From: SLRI01 sp964460465
GTDB taxonomy: Bacteria > Pseudomonadota > Alphaproteobacteria > Geminicoccales > Geminicoccaceae
Direction of reading: 5' to 3'
Length of the DNA stretch: 9,950 nt
NCBI GenBank assembly: GCA_964460465.1
Contig: CAYWSB010000179.1
Coordinates: forward strand, 1 to 9,950
Positions 1-6,709 of the stretch are shown piece by piece. Below the pieces are notes generated by a model that was not told the origin of the DNA, did no database searches, and worked only from the letters and a program-made list of their open reading frames with translations. Position 1 is the stretch's first letter; each line of letters opens with the position of its first letter. A program made the translations under genes and the position numbers.

Positions 1-515
1 ATCTCGAAAACCATCTCACCAAACCTACCGGCGTCAGCCGGTAGTCGTTTAGTGCTCCCAAGCGCAAGGAAGTTGAGCTTAGTGAGCCGTGCCAGTTCAA
101 TGGCACCAGCGACGCGGATCTGGTTAGCCGAGAGATCGAGCCAGGTGAGCCTGCTGAGTTCGGCAACTGCTGCGGCGCCCCGGTCACTAATCTGGTTAGC
201 ACCGAGGGCGAGCGTGGTCAGGCCCGCGAGGTCCGCTAGACTCTCGGCTCCCAAATCGCCGATCCGATTACCGCGAAGGTCAAGTGATGTGAGCCAAGTG
301 AGGCTGGCGAGTTCCGTCGGCACATGATCAAGCGGCTCGGAAATGACGAAACACCAGTCGGTGTTCCAGCCTTCACAAAACTGGCCGTTGGCAAGTTGTT
401 CCGTCGAGAGCCTGGGCCCTACGAACGCCAGCTCGCTCCAACGCTCCGCCTTGGCGCGGGCGAGGATGGCGTCGAGGTCCTTCAGGTCGAGCCGTTGCAC
501 CGCGTCCGCCGCCAT
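1..515 (-). CDS. Leucine-rich-repeat protein, N-terminal part (runs off left edge)
   Basis: An open frame of 171 codons runs from ATG at 515 off the left edge with no stop. A stop at 552-554 lies upstream in frame, and no other start codon lies between it and 515, so this start is forced. GGGGAG sits about 9 nt before it. The first ~70 residues form a non-repeat head with helix-like segments (LDLKDLDAILARAKAERW). Three exact 24-residue leucine-rich repeats follow at 293-222, 221-150 and 149-78, of the form LxxLxLxxNxIxxxGAxxLAxLxx. A fourth begins at 77 (LNFLALG) and then drifts from consensus. LRR solenoids bind protein partners; no catalytic domain is visible here. In bacteria such repeats occur in Roc-COR (ROCO) GTPases, effectors and standalone proteins, and the missing C-terminus would decide. 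GC content (about 59% over 1-360) is lower than in neighbouring genes, which suggests acquisition. The LRR call is secure; function is unknown. Confidence 0.85.
   Translation of the reverse strand, partial: MAADAVQRLDLKDLDAILARAKAERWSELAFVGPRLSTEQLANGQFCEGWNTDWCFVISEPLDHVPTELASLTWLTSLDLRGNRIGDLGAESLADLAGLTTLALGANQISDRGAAAVAELSRLTWLDLSANQIRVAGAIELARLTKLNFLALGSTKRLPADAGRFGEMVFE
25..44. repeat. Perfect 8-bp stem, 4-nt loop inverted repeat inside the LRR gene
   Basis: CTACCGGC (25-32) and GCCGGTAG (37-44) are perfectly complementary around the loop GTCA. The hairpin lies inside the LRR reading frame, just where the fourth repeat loses its consensus. There is no adjacent T-run, so it is not a normal intrinsic terminator. 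It may be a chance result of coding sequence or a small inserted palindrome. Confidence 0.5.
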
Positions 516-548
516 CCGGCAGGTCTCCCCATTTCGTCGATGGCGGGC

Positions 549-577
549 AGTTCACGGGAAAACCGGAGCGCGATCAA
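549..577 (-). promoter_or_regulatory. Weak candidate promoter for the LRR gene
   Basis: On the minus strand TTGATC (577-572) and TGAACT (554-549) are separated by 17 bp and match sigma-70 boxes at about 4/6 and 3/6. The implied RNA start would lie about 28 nt before the LRR start codon. The site lies between the post-rodA palindrome and the LRR gene, as expected if the LRR gene is transcribed separately. Match quality is low. Confidence 0.2.
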
Positions 578-638
578 GGCCCGGCCGCGAGCAGCCTCTG
601 TGCACGAGACTGGGCACCACCCCGAGTCCCGGTGGGGC

Positions 639-661
639 GCGGGGAGGATCATCCTCCCCGC
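639..661 (-). terminator. Strong palindrome after rodA, likely operon terminator
   Basis: GCGGGGAGGAT and ATCCTCCCCGC are perfect 11-base inverted arms around one central base. As RNA this gives a stem of about 10 bp with a 3-nt loop. It sits 40 bp past the rodA stop codon, at the end of the mre/mrd operon. No U-tract follows on the minus strand, so it could act with Rho or as an RNA 3'-end stabiliser. In the plus direction it is followed by a pyrimidine-rich stretch, but no gene ends there. Confidence 0.5.
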
Positions 662-700
662 ATCTTCCTTCCTCATCACCGGCTCACGTCGCCGACAGGC

Positions 701-1846
701 TCAGAGGTCGGTCGGGAAGCGGGGGATGTTGGTGGTGTGGTGGACGTCGACGGAGAGGACGAGGCCGAAGCCGAGCAGGGTGGTCATCATCGCCGTGCCG
801 CCGTAGGAGATCATCGGCAGGGGCACGCCGACGACCGGGATCAGGCCGGTGACCATGGCGACGTTGATCAGGACGTAGAAGAAGAAGTTGATCGCCAGGC
901 CCATCGCCAGGAGGCGGCCGAACTGGTGGCTGCAGCGCAGCGCCACGATCAGCGACAGCGCGACCACGGCGAGGCAGAGGAGGAGCACCAGCACGGCGCC
1001 GACGAAGCCGGTCTCCTCGGCCAGCATGGTGAAGGCGAAGTCGGTCTGCTTCTCCGGCAGGAAGCTGAGCTGGGCCTGGCTGCCCTGCAGGAAGCCCTTG
1101 CCCCAGAAGCCGCCGGAGCCGAGTGCTATCTTGCTCTGGATGATGTGGTAGCCGGCACCGAGCGGATCGGTCTCGGGATCGAGGAAGGTCAGCACCCGCT
1201 GCCGCTGGTAGTCGTGCAGGCTGGTCCAGGCGACGGGCAGCGCTGCGGCGACAGCACCGATGGCGAGGCCGAACTTCCACAAGCGCACGCCCGCCAGGAA
1301 CAGCAGCGCACCGCCGCAGGCGACCAGCATGACGCTGGTGCCGAGATCGGGCTGCTTGAGCACCAGGACCGCCGGCACCCCGATGCAGGCCAGCGCCGGC
1401 AGCAGGAAGCCCACCCGCTTGACCTCGTCGAGATAGGCGCTGTGGAAGTAGCGGGCGAGGCAGAGCACGAGGCCCACCTTCATCAGCTCCGACGGCTGGA
1501 CCTGGACGACGCCGAGATCGATCCAGCGCTGGGCGCCTTTGTTGATCTCGCCCATGATCTCGACGCCGAGCAGCATCAGGAAGGCCGCGGCATAGAAGAC
1601 ATAGGCCCAGCGGAACCAGAACCGGATGTCGGTGAGCGCCACCGCCAGCATCACCAGGAGGCCGAAGGCGAGCCGGACCCCGTGCCGCCAGGCCCAGGGC
1701 TCGTGGCTGCCGCCACCGGCCGAGTAGAGCACCAGATAGCCGACCAGGCCGAGCAGCGTCAGGAGGCCGACGAGCGGCCAGTTGAGTCCCCGGACCTTCT
1801 CGAGAAAGCGCAGATCGGTCTGGCGGATGCGGGCGGCGGTCGCCAC
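701..1846 (-). CDS. rodA: RodA, SEDS-family peptidoglycan glycosyltransferase
   Basis: RodA (MrdB) is the integral-membrane SEDS enzyme that polymerises lipid II into glycan strands for side-wall growth, working with PBP2. The 381-residue product has about ten hydrophobic segments and the family signatures in order: WIDLGVVQVQPSELMK (108-123), KQPDLGTS (164-171), the long periplasmic loop with YQRQRVLTFLDPETDPLGAGYHI, PEKQTDFAF with the expected essential aspartate D269, and GLIPVVGVPLPMISYGGT (334-351). Length is normal for the family. The start is GTG at 1846: an in-frame TGA lies two codons upstream (1850-1852), and GCGAGG lies about 8 nt before the GTG. A 68-bp gap separates it from mrdA upstream. 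It is the last gene of the operon and is followed by a strong palindrome. Confidence 0.97.
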   Translation of the reverse strand: MATAARIRQTDLRFLEKVRGLNWPLVGLLTLLGLVGYLVLYSAGGGSHEPWAWRHGVRLAFGLLVMLAVALTDIRFWFRWAYVFYAAAFLMLLGVEIMGEINKGAQRWIDLGVVQVQPSELMKVGLVLCLARYFHSAYLDEVKRVGFLLPALACIGVPAVLVLKQPDLGTSVMLVACGGALLFLAGVRLWKFGLAIGAVAAALPVAWTSLHDYQRQRVLTFLDPETDPLGAGYHIIQSKIALGSGGFWGKGFLQGSQAQLSFLPEKQTDFAFTMLAEETGFVGAVLVLLLCLAVVALSLIVALRCSHQFGRLLAMGLAINFFFYVLINVAMVTGLIPVVGVPLPMISYGGTAMMTTLLGFGLVLSVDVHHTTNIPRFPTDL

Positions 1847-1849
1847 GGC

Positions 1850-1915
1850 TCAGGCCTCGCTGGCGGAGCGGCGACGCGGCGGCGCCGGGCGCCGGCGGGG
1901 CAGGGCGCCGGCCAT
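1850..1915 (-). other. 21-codon open frame bridging mrdA and rodA
   Basis: The mrdA stop TGA (1917-1915) overlaps an ATG as TGATG. That ATG opens a 21-codon frame (ending PAPPRRRSASEA) whose TGA at 1852-1850 lies 3 nt before the rodA GTG. It has no Shine-Dalgarno of its own and a low-complexity Arg/Pro composition. It could hand ribosomes from mrdA to rodA by coupling, or be chance in GC-rich spacer. I do not claim it as a functional protein. Confidence 0.15.
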
Positions 1916-3753
1916 CAGAGGCTGACCGACAGGCTGCGGCCTGAGGGATCGAGCTCCAGCACCTTGGTCATGATGTCGCGGGCGATCGGGGCCGCGGCCG
2001 TGCTGCCGCTCTGCCCGTGCTCGACGATCACCGAGATGGCATAGCGGGGTGCCGCGGTCGGCGCGTAGCAGACGAAGAGCGCGTGGTGGCGGTGCTCCCA
2101 CGGCCGGTCCTTGCGCTTGTGCAGCCCGGCGGCGCGCTCGGCCCGGGTGATCCGGCGGACCTGCGAGGTGCCGGTCTTGCCGCCCATCTGCACGTCCGGC
2201 ATGGTCAGGCGGTGGCGGTGCGCGGTGCCGCGCTGGGCATTGACGACCATGTGCATGCCCTTGAGGACGTGATCGAGGCTGGCCCTGGACACGCCGATCG
2301 AGCCCACCTCCGGCGGCGGTGCTGCGGGATCGCGCACGAACCAGGGCCTGACCGCCCGGCCGCCGTTGCACATCCTGGCGGTCATGATGGCGAGCTGCAG
2401 GGGCGTGCTGAGCACGAAGCCCTGCCCGATGCCGACGACCAGCGTCTCGCCCCGCTGCCAGGGCTCGCCCAGGGTCTCGCGCTTCCACTGGCTGGTCGGG
2501 ATCAGGCCCGGCTGCTCGCCCGGGATGTCCAGGCCGAGCGTCTCGCCGAGCCCGAAGCGGCGGGCCATGGCGGCGATGCCGTCGACCCCCACCCGCCGGG
2601 CGAGGTCGTAGAAATAGACGTCGCAGGACTGCGAGATCGCCTCGTGCAGGGCGACCCGGCCGTGGCTCTTCCAGCAGTGGAACCGGGCATTGCCGAGGCT
2701 GGTGAAGCCGGGGCAGAAGACGTCGTAGGCGGGGGTGACGAGGCCTGCCTCGAGGGCGGCCAATGCCACCACCATCTTGAAGGTCGACCCCGGCGGGTAC
2801 TGGCCGCGGATGCACTTGTTGACCAGCGGTGTGCGCGGGCTGTCGCGCCACTCCTTCCACTGCTGGTGCGACAGGCGGCCGAGAAAGGCGGTCGGATCGA
2901 AGCTCGGCACCGAGGCCAGGGCGAGGACCGCGCCGCTGTCGACGTCGACCACCACCGAGCTCGCCGAGAGCTCGGCCGAGAGCCGCTCGTAGCAGAACTG
3001 CTGCAGCTCCATGTCGAGGCTGAGGCGGATGTCCTCGCCCGGCTGGCCGTCGTCGCGGTCGAGCTCGCGGATCTCCCGGCCGATGGCGTTGACCTCGACC
3101 CGGCGGCGGCCGGCGCGGCCGCGCAACCGCTGGTCGTAGCTGTGCTCGATGCCGTTCTTGCCGATGCGGAACTCGGGCAGGCGCATCAGCGGGTCGGCAT
3201 CCGCCGCCTGCTCCTCCTTGTTGACCGGGCCGACATAGCCCAGCACGTGCGCCAGCACGTCGCCGTGCGGATACTCGCGCAAGAGGGTCGAATCCAGGAC
3301 CACGCCCGGCAGATGCGGGCTGTGCACGGCGACGGCCGTGACCTCGTCCCAGCTCAGCCCCTCGCGCACCAGCACCGGCACGAAGGCGCGCTGGGTGCGC
3401 GCGGCCTGGAGGATCTCCGCCCGCTGCCGCGCGTCGAGCGGGATCAGCCGGCCCAGGGCATCGAGCGTCGCGTCGAGATCGCGGGTGTTCTCGCGGATGA
3501 TGCGGACCCGGTAGCTCGGCCGGTTGCGGGCGAGGACGACGCCGTTGCGGTCGAGAATGCGGCCGCGCGGCGGCACGGTGAGCCGCTGGCTCACCCGGTT
3601 CTCCTCGGCGAGCAGGCTGTAGCGCGGCGACTGGTCGACCTGGAGCTGCCAGAGCCGCCCGGCGAGCAGGCCGAAGAGGGCCGTCTGCAGCCCGCCGACG
3701 ACCAGGGCGCGCCGCGCGAAGCTCTTGCTGCGATCAGCCGCGTGGTGCTGCAT
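1915..3753 (-). CDS. mrdA: Penicillin-binding protein 2, elongation-specific transpeptidase
   Basis: PBP2 is the class B penicillin-binding protein that cross-links new side-wall peptidoglycan in the periplasm and pairs with RodA. The 612-residue product has a short cytoplasmic tail, one membrane anchor (about 15-33), a pedestal domain with the conserved PPRGRILDRNG (61-71), and a C-terminal transpeptidase domain. The catalytic SxxK motif is S323-TFK in YPPGSTFK. The second motif is SCD at 376-378, the S-x-D form usual for PBP2, and the third is KTG at 526-528. GIEHSYDQRLRGRAG (201-215) is also typical of the family. Length is normal. The ATG at 3753 is preceded by GAGGG with a 6-nt spacer, and it lies 20 bp inside the end of mreD, indicating translational coupling. 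All active-site residues are present. Confidence 0.97.
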   Translation of the reverse strand: MQHHAADRSKSFARRALVVGGLQTALFGLLAGRLWQLQVDQSPRYSLLAEENRVSQRLTVPPRGRILDRNGVVLARNRPSYRVRIIRENTRDLDATLDALGRLIPLDARQRAEILQAARTQRAFVPVLVREGLSWDEVTAVAVHSPHLPGVVLDSTLLREYPHGDVLAHVLGYVGPVNKEEQAADADPLMRLPEFRIGKNGIEHSYDQRLRGRAGRRRVEVNAIGREIRELDRDDGQPGEDIRLSLDMELQQFCYERLSAELSASSVVVDVDSGAVLALASVPSFDPTAFLGRLSHQQWKEWRDSPRTPLVNKCIRGQYPPGSTFKMVVALAALEAGLVTPAYDVFCPGFTSLGNARFHCWKSHGRVALHEAISQSCDVYFYDLARRVGVDGIAAMARRFGLGETLGLDIPGEQPGLIPTSQWKRETLGEPWQRGETLVVGIGQGFVLSTPLQLAIMTARMCNGGRAVRPWFVRDPAAPPPEVGSIGVSRASLDHVLKGMHMVVNAQRGTAHRHRLTMPDVQMGGKTGTSQVRRITRAERAAGLHKRKDRPWEHRHHALFVCYAPTAAPRYAISVIVEHGQSGSTAAAPIARDIMTKVLELDPSGRSLSVSL

Positions 3754-4285
3754 GGGCGACCCTCGGCAGGCTCGGTTGGAGCTTGGCCAGCAGCAGGCTG
3801 ACCAGGGGGTAGGCGGCGATGGTCAGGAGCATCACGAAGACCGTCGGCCGGAAGGCGAAGAGGTGCTGGAAATAGAGACTGGCCAGCAGCCAGCGCAGGG
3901 TCAAGAGCAGCACCACTGCCGGGCAGAAGCAGGCCCAGATCACCAGAAAGGAGCGGCCGGCGAGAAAGCGCGGCGGGGCCAGCAGCACCAGCCGGGTGAG
4001 GAACAGCGCCAGCGCGGTGAGCCCGAGCGGCAGGCCGGCGGTCGCGTCGAGGACGATGGTGGCCACCAGGGTCAGGCCGTTGCCGAGCAAATCCGGCCGG
4101 TGGACGCTCCAGAAGAAGATGCCGCAGAGGCAGAGGAGCGGCGCGATCGCGGTCGGTGCCGGGCTCGGCAGGGGGGCCAAGTCGATGCAGACCAGGAGGA
4201 GGACCGTAAGGAACGGCAAGAGGCCGCGCACCAGCTCCTCGAGGCGCCCCGAGGTGGCGACCCCCTGCTGGCCGAGGCCGCTCAT
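3734..4285 (-). CDS. mreD: MreD, rod shape-determining membrane protein
   Basis: MreD is a small polytopic inner-membrane protein of the elongasome that works with MreC to regulate PBP2 and RodA. The 183-residue product is mostly hydrophobic, with about five or six membrane segments. It carries the family signature FFWSVHRPDLL followed by a segment containing LDATAGLPLGLTAL. The frame stays open upstream to an ATG at 4408, but that extension is Arg/Ser/Pro-rich and overlaps the end of mreC. ATG 4285 gives the usual MreD length and begins just before the first membrane helix, so I chose it, although its Shine-Dalgarno is poor. It lies 52 bp after mreC and overlaps mrdA by 20 bp. MreD sequences diverge greatly, so the call rests on the signature, topology and position. 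Confidence 0.9.
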   Translation of the reverse strand: MSGLGQQGVATSGRLEELVRGLLPFLTVLLLVCIDLAPLPSPAPTAIAPLLCLCGIFFWSVHRPDLLGNGLTLVATIVLDATAGLPLGLTALALFLTRLVLLAPPRFLAGRSFLVIWACFCPAVVLLLTLRWLLASLYFQHLFAFRPTVFVMLLTIAAYPLVSLLLAKLQPSLPRVAHAAPRG

Positions 4286-4337
4286 GGCACCGCCCGCGGC
4301 AGCGGTGACGGGTGGCGGGTGCCGCGGGCTGCCCGCC

Positions 4338-5270
4338 TCATCCGCCGGCCGCCAGGAGGTCGAGCGGCCCCGAGAGCCGCAGCTCGCGCGACAGCAGGCC
4401 GTCGGCATCGCCGTCGCCGGCGGGCGGCGGCAGCGGCGCGTGGCGCAGCACCGCCACGAAGTCGATGGCGTGCCAGTCGACCGCCGGGCGCACCGCGACG
4501 CGGTTGCCGTCGATGCGGCTGATCTCGCCGATCATCAGCCCGGCCGGCAGGACCCCGCCGCGGCCCGAGGTGATCACCCGGTCGCCGATCTGAAAGCGCG
4601 GGGTCAAGGGCAGGAACTCGAGGCGCGGCTCGGGCGAGTTGTCGCCGGCGAGCAGCGCCTGGTCGCCCGAGCGCTCGACGATCACCGGCACCTTGGAGTT
4701 GAGGTCGGTGAGCAGCAGGATGCGCGACGAGCGCTCGCCCACGGCGATCACCCGGCCGATCATCCCGGCCGGGGTCAAGACCGCCATGCCGGGCTCGATG
4801 CCGGCATCGGACCCGACGTCGACCAGCCGGGTGTGCACGAACGGGCTCGCCGAATCGGCGACGATCCGCGCGTGCACCCACTCGCCCGCCGGGGTCGGGT
4901 CGGGCATGTCCAGCATCGTCCGCAGCGAGCGGTTCTCGACCCCGAGGCGCACCGCCTGGGCCTGCCATTCGAGCAGGCGGCGATTCTCCTCGCGCAACCG
5001 CTGGTTCTCGGCATAGACGGCGAGCACGCCGCCGAGCTGCTCGCCCAGCTGGCGGCTCCAGGCGACCGGCTCGCGCACCAGGGCCACCAGTGGCACCACC
5101 TGATCCCCCAGCAGGTCCGCGGCCCGCTGCACCGCGCGCACCTCGAGCTTGCTGAGCAGCAGCAGCACGAGGGCGAGGCCGATGCAGACGACCAGCACCG
5201 GCCGCTCGCCCATGGCGCGCCAGACGGCCTGCAGATTGACCAGACGATCGACCAACCGCTTCACGACCAT
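4338..5270 (-). CDS. mreC: MreC, periplasmic scaffold of the elongasome
   Basis: MreC is a bitopic inner-membrane protein whose periplasmic domain binds PBP2 and links it to cytoplasmic MreB. From ATG 5270 the product has 310 residues: a short cytoplasmic tail, one membrane segment (about 24-41), a coiled coil rich in Glu/Arg/Leu (about 85-120, including YAENQRLREENRRLLE), and two beta-rich lobes. Family motifs include GIEPGMAVLTPAGMIGRV (157-174), RILLLTDLNSKVPVIV (183-198) and GDRVITSGRGGVLPAGL (229-245). The frame is open to an ATG at 5360, but those 30 residues are Ala/Gly/Arg-rich and unlike MreC tails, so I chose 5270. AGG a few bases upstream is a weak ribosome site. A 147-bp gap follows mreB, the widest inside this operon. 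The C-terminal tail (about 280-310) is Pro/Gly/Leu-rich. Confidence 0.95.
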   Translation of the reverse strand: MVVKRLVDRLVNLQAVWRAMGERPVLVVCIGLALVLLLLSKLEVRAVQRAADLLGDQVVPLVALVREPVAWSRQLGEQLGGVLAVYAENQRLREENRRLLEWQAQAVRLGVENRSLRTMLDMPDPTPAGEWVHARIVADSASPFVHTRLVDVGSDAGIEPGMAVLTPAGMIGRVIAVGERSSRILLLTDLNSKVPVIVERSGDQALLAGDNSPEPRLEFLPLTPRFQIGDRVITSGRGGVLPAGLMIGEISRIDGNRVAVRPAVDWHAIDFVAVLRHAPLPPPAGDGDADGLLSRELRLSGPLDLLAAGG

Positions 5271-5318
5271 GCCCGACCTGTGGGTGAACGGCCCGACACT
5301 ACCACGGGCGCGCGCGGC

Positions 5319-5417
5319 CGGTGCAAGGCCGGCGGCACCGCGGCACCCGGCCGGGGCCATTTCGCGGCAGGGGCGGGCGGTTCTGCCACGGTCGCCACGG
5401 GCGCGCCGGCCACCGGC
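5319..5417 (-). other. GC-rich hairpins in the mreB-mreC intergenic region
   Basis: The 147 bp between mreB and mreC contain CGGTGC/GCACCG arms (5319-5324 and 5335-5340). Directly after the mreB stop there is a GCCGG/CCGGC hairpin (5405-5417, 3-nt loop). No T-run follows either one. Such structures could stabilise the mreB part of the message or reduce read-through, fitting the need for much more MreB than MreC. This role is inferred, and GC-rich spacer forms hairpins easily. Confidence 0.3.
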
Positions 5418-6458
5418 CTAGTACGCCGTGTGCAGGACGTGCTTGAGGCCCTTCATGTCCTCGAGGCAGCGGCCCGTCCCCAGCGCCACGCAGTTGAGCG
5501 GCTCGTCCGCCTGGCTGACCGGCAGGCCGGTCGAATGGCGCAGCACGAAGTCGAGGTTGCCGAGCAGCGAGCCGCCGCCGGTGAGCACGATGCCCTTGTC
5601 GACGATGTCGGCGGAGAGCTCCGGGGCGGTGTGCTCGAGCGCCACCTTGACCGCCTCGATGATGGCGTTGACCGGCTCGGCCAGGCTCTCGGCGATCTGC
5701 CGCTGGCTGATGGTGATCTCCTTGGGCACGCCGTTCATCAGGTCGCGGCCCTTGATCTCCATCATCTCGCCATTGCCGTCCTCGGGCAGGCAGGCCGAGC
5801 CGATCCGCTTCTTGATGTTCTCGGCCGTGGCCTCGCCGATCAGCAGGCTGTGGTTGCGCCGCACATAGTTGATGATCGCCTCGTCCATCTTGTTGCCACC
5901 GACCCGGATGGAGCGCGCGTAGACGATCCCGCCGAGCGACAGGATCGCCACCTCGGTGGTGCCGCCGCCGATGTCGACGACCATCGAGCCGGTCGGCTCG
6001 GTGACCGGCAGGCCGGCGCCGATCGCCGCCGCCATCGGCTCCTCGATCAGGTGGACGCGGCGCGCTCCGGCGGCCTCGGCGGCCTCCTGGATGGCCCGGC
6101 GCTCGACCGCGGTGGAGCCCGAGGGCACGCAGATGATGACCTGAGGGCTGGCGAAGCCGCGGCTCTTGTTCACCTTGCGGATGAAATGCTTGATCATCTC
6201 CTCCGCCACCTCGAAATCGGCGATGACGCCGTCGCGGAGCGGGCGGATGGCCTCGATGTTGCCGGGCGTTCGCCCGACCATCTCCTTGGCCTCGAGGCCC
6301 ACCGCCAGGACCTGCTTCCTGCCCCTGACCGTGGCGATGGCGACGACCGACGGCTCGTTGAGGACGATGCCGCGGCCCTTCATGTAGACCAGTGTGTTGG
6401 CGGTGCCGAGATCGATGGCGAGATCGGACGAGAAGAGACCTAGAAGGCGCGAGAACAT
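5418..6458 (-). CDS. mreB: MreB, bacterial actin that directs rod shape
   Basis: MreB is a cytoplasmic, membrane-associated actin homologue that polymerises with ATP and steers the side-wall synthesis machinery. The 346-residue product carries the actin ATPase motifs in order: phosphate-1 loop DLGTANT (16-22), VPSGSTAVERRA (111-122), IEEPMAAAIGAG with the catalytic-type glutamate (138-149), phosphate-2 loop DIGGGTTE (162-169) and adenosine motif GGGSLLG (294-300). The N-terminus MFSRLLGLFS is hydrophobic with basic residues, matching the membrane-binding end of MreB. Length is normal. The ATG at 6458 fits the family start, although no strong Shine-Dalgarno is visible. It is the first gene of the mreBCD-mrdA-rodA operon. 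leuA lies 250 bp upstream on the same strand. No residue looks abnormal. Confidence 0.99.
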   Translation of the reverse strand: MFSRLLGLFSSDLAIDLGTANTLVYMKGRGIVLNEPSVVAIATVRGRKQVLAVGLEAKEMVGRTPGNIEAIRPLRDGVIADFEVAEEMIKHFIRKVNKSRGFASPQVIICVPSGSTAVERRAIQEAAEAAGARRVHLIEEPMAAAIGAGLPVTEPTGSMVVDIGGGTTEVAILSLGGIVYARSIRVGGNKMDEAIINYVRRNHSLLIGEATAENIKKRIGSACLPEDGNGEMMEIKGRDLMNGVPKEITISQRQIAESLAEPVNAIIEAVKVALEHTAPELSADIVDKGIVLTGGGSLLGNLDFVLRHSTGLPVSQADEPLNCVALGTGRCLEDMKGLKHVLHTAY

Positions 6459-6601
6459 GGGGGCTGAGTCCGCTCCGTGCTCGGCGGTTGCAATCGTCGG
6501 CGGTCAGGGTCGGCGGGCATGGCCGCTGCCGGCGCGGCGGGCGGCGGCCAGTCCGTCCGATGGCGACGATGAGTAGCCGCCCACGTGCAACAATGCCACG
6601 A

Positions 6602-6630
6602 AATAGTTGAAATTTGGTTACTCGGTTAAA
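6602..6630 (-). promoter_or_regulatory. Candidate mreB operon promoter in an AT-rich patch
   Basis: Bases 6600-6631 are strikingly AT-rich for this genome. On the minus strand TTTAAC (6630-6625) and ACTATT (6607-6602) are spaced 17 bp apart, each about 3/6 to sigma-70 consensus. The implied RNA leader is about 135 nt. On the plus strand two GGTTA units at 6616-6620 and 6624-6628 form a short direct repeat overlapping the -35 region and could be a protein-binding site. The box assignment is weak; the local base composition is the main evidence. Confidence 0.3.
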
Positions 6631-6664
6631 CGCCGAGAGGGATTTACCCGGCGGCGCGAGGCGC

Positions 6665-6709
6665 GGCCGGCGGCGCCGGCCTGCACCCCGTCGCCTGCCG
6701 GCAGGCGAC
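6665..6709 (-). terminator. Tandem palindromes at the end of leuA, likely terminator
   Basis: A perfect 20-bp palindrome (6690-6709; arms GTCGCCTGCC and GGCAGGCGAC) reaches the last base of the leuA stop codon. As RNA it gives 8 bp around a CCGG loop. About 8 bp further on, GGCCGGC/GCCGGCC arms form a second 7-bp hairpin (6665-6681, 3-nt loop). No U-tract follows, so termination may be Rho-aided or structure-based. The pair separates leuA transcription from the mreB promoter region. Confidence 0.45.

Noticed and set aside
376..378. SCD instead of SxN as the second active-site motif of PBP2 (protein residues 376-378)
   Set aside because: An S-x-D form is normal for the elongation-specific PBP2 class, so it is not a mutation of interest.
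482..679. 65-codon minus-strand frame between rodA and the LRR gene
   Set aside because: It overlaps the LRR start in another frame, contains the terminator-like palindrome, and has no recognisable features.
1850..2860. 336-codon minus-strand frame overlapping mrdA
   Set aside because: It runs in another frame of mrdA and its Arg/Pro-rich product is unlike any family I recognise. Only its last 21 codons lie outside mrdA, and they are noted separately.
2017..6443. Very long plus-strand open frames opposite mrdA, mreC and mreB (594 and 815 codons)
   Set aside because: They are antisense shadows of high-GC genes. Their products are His/Asp/Arg/Ala-rich low-complexity sequence with no family signature, while the minus-strand frames encode clear conserved proteins.
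6616..6630. CtrA-type TTAA-N7-TTAA box upstream of mreB
   Set aside because: The minus strand reads TTTAACCGAGTAACC. This has TTAACC-like halves but not the required spacing or second TTAA, so it does not meet the consensus.
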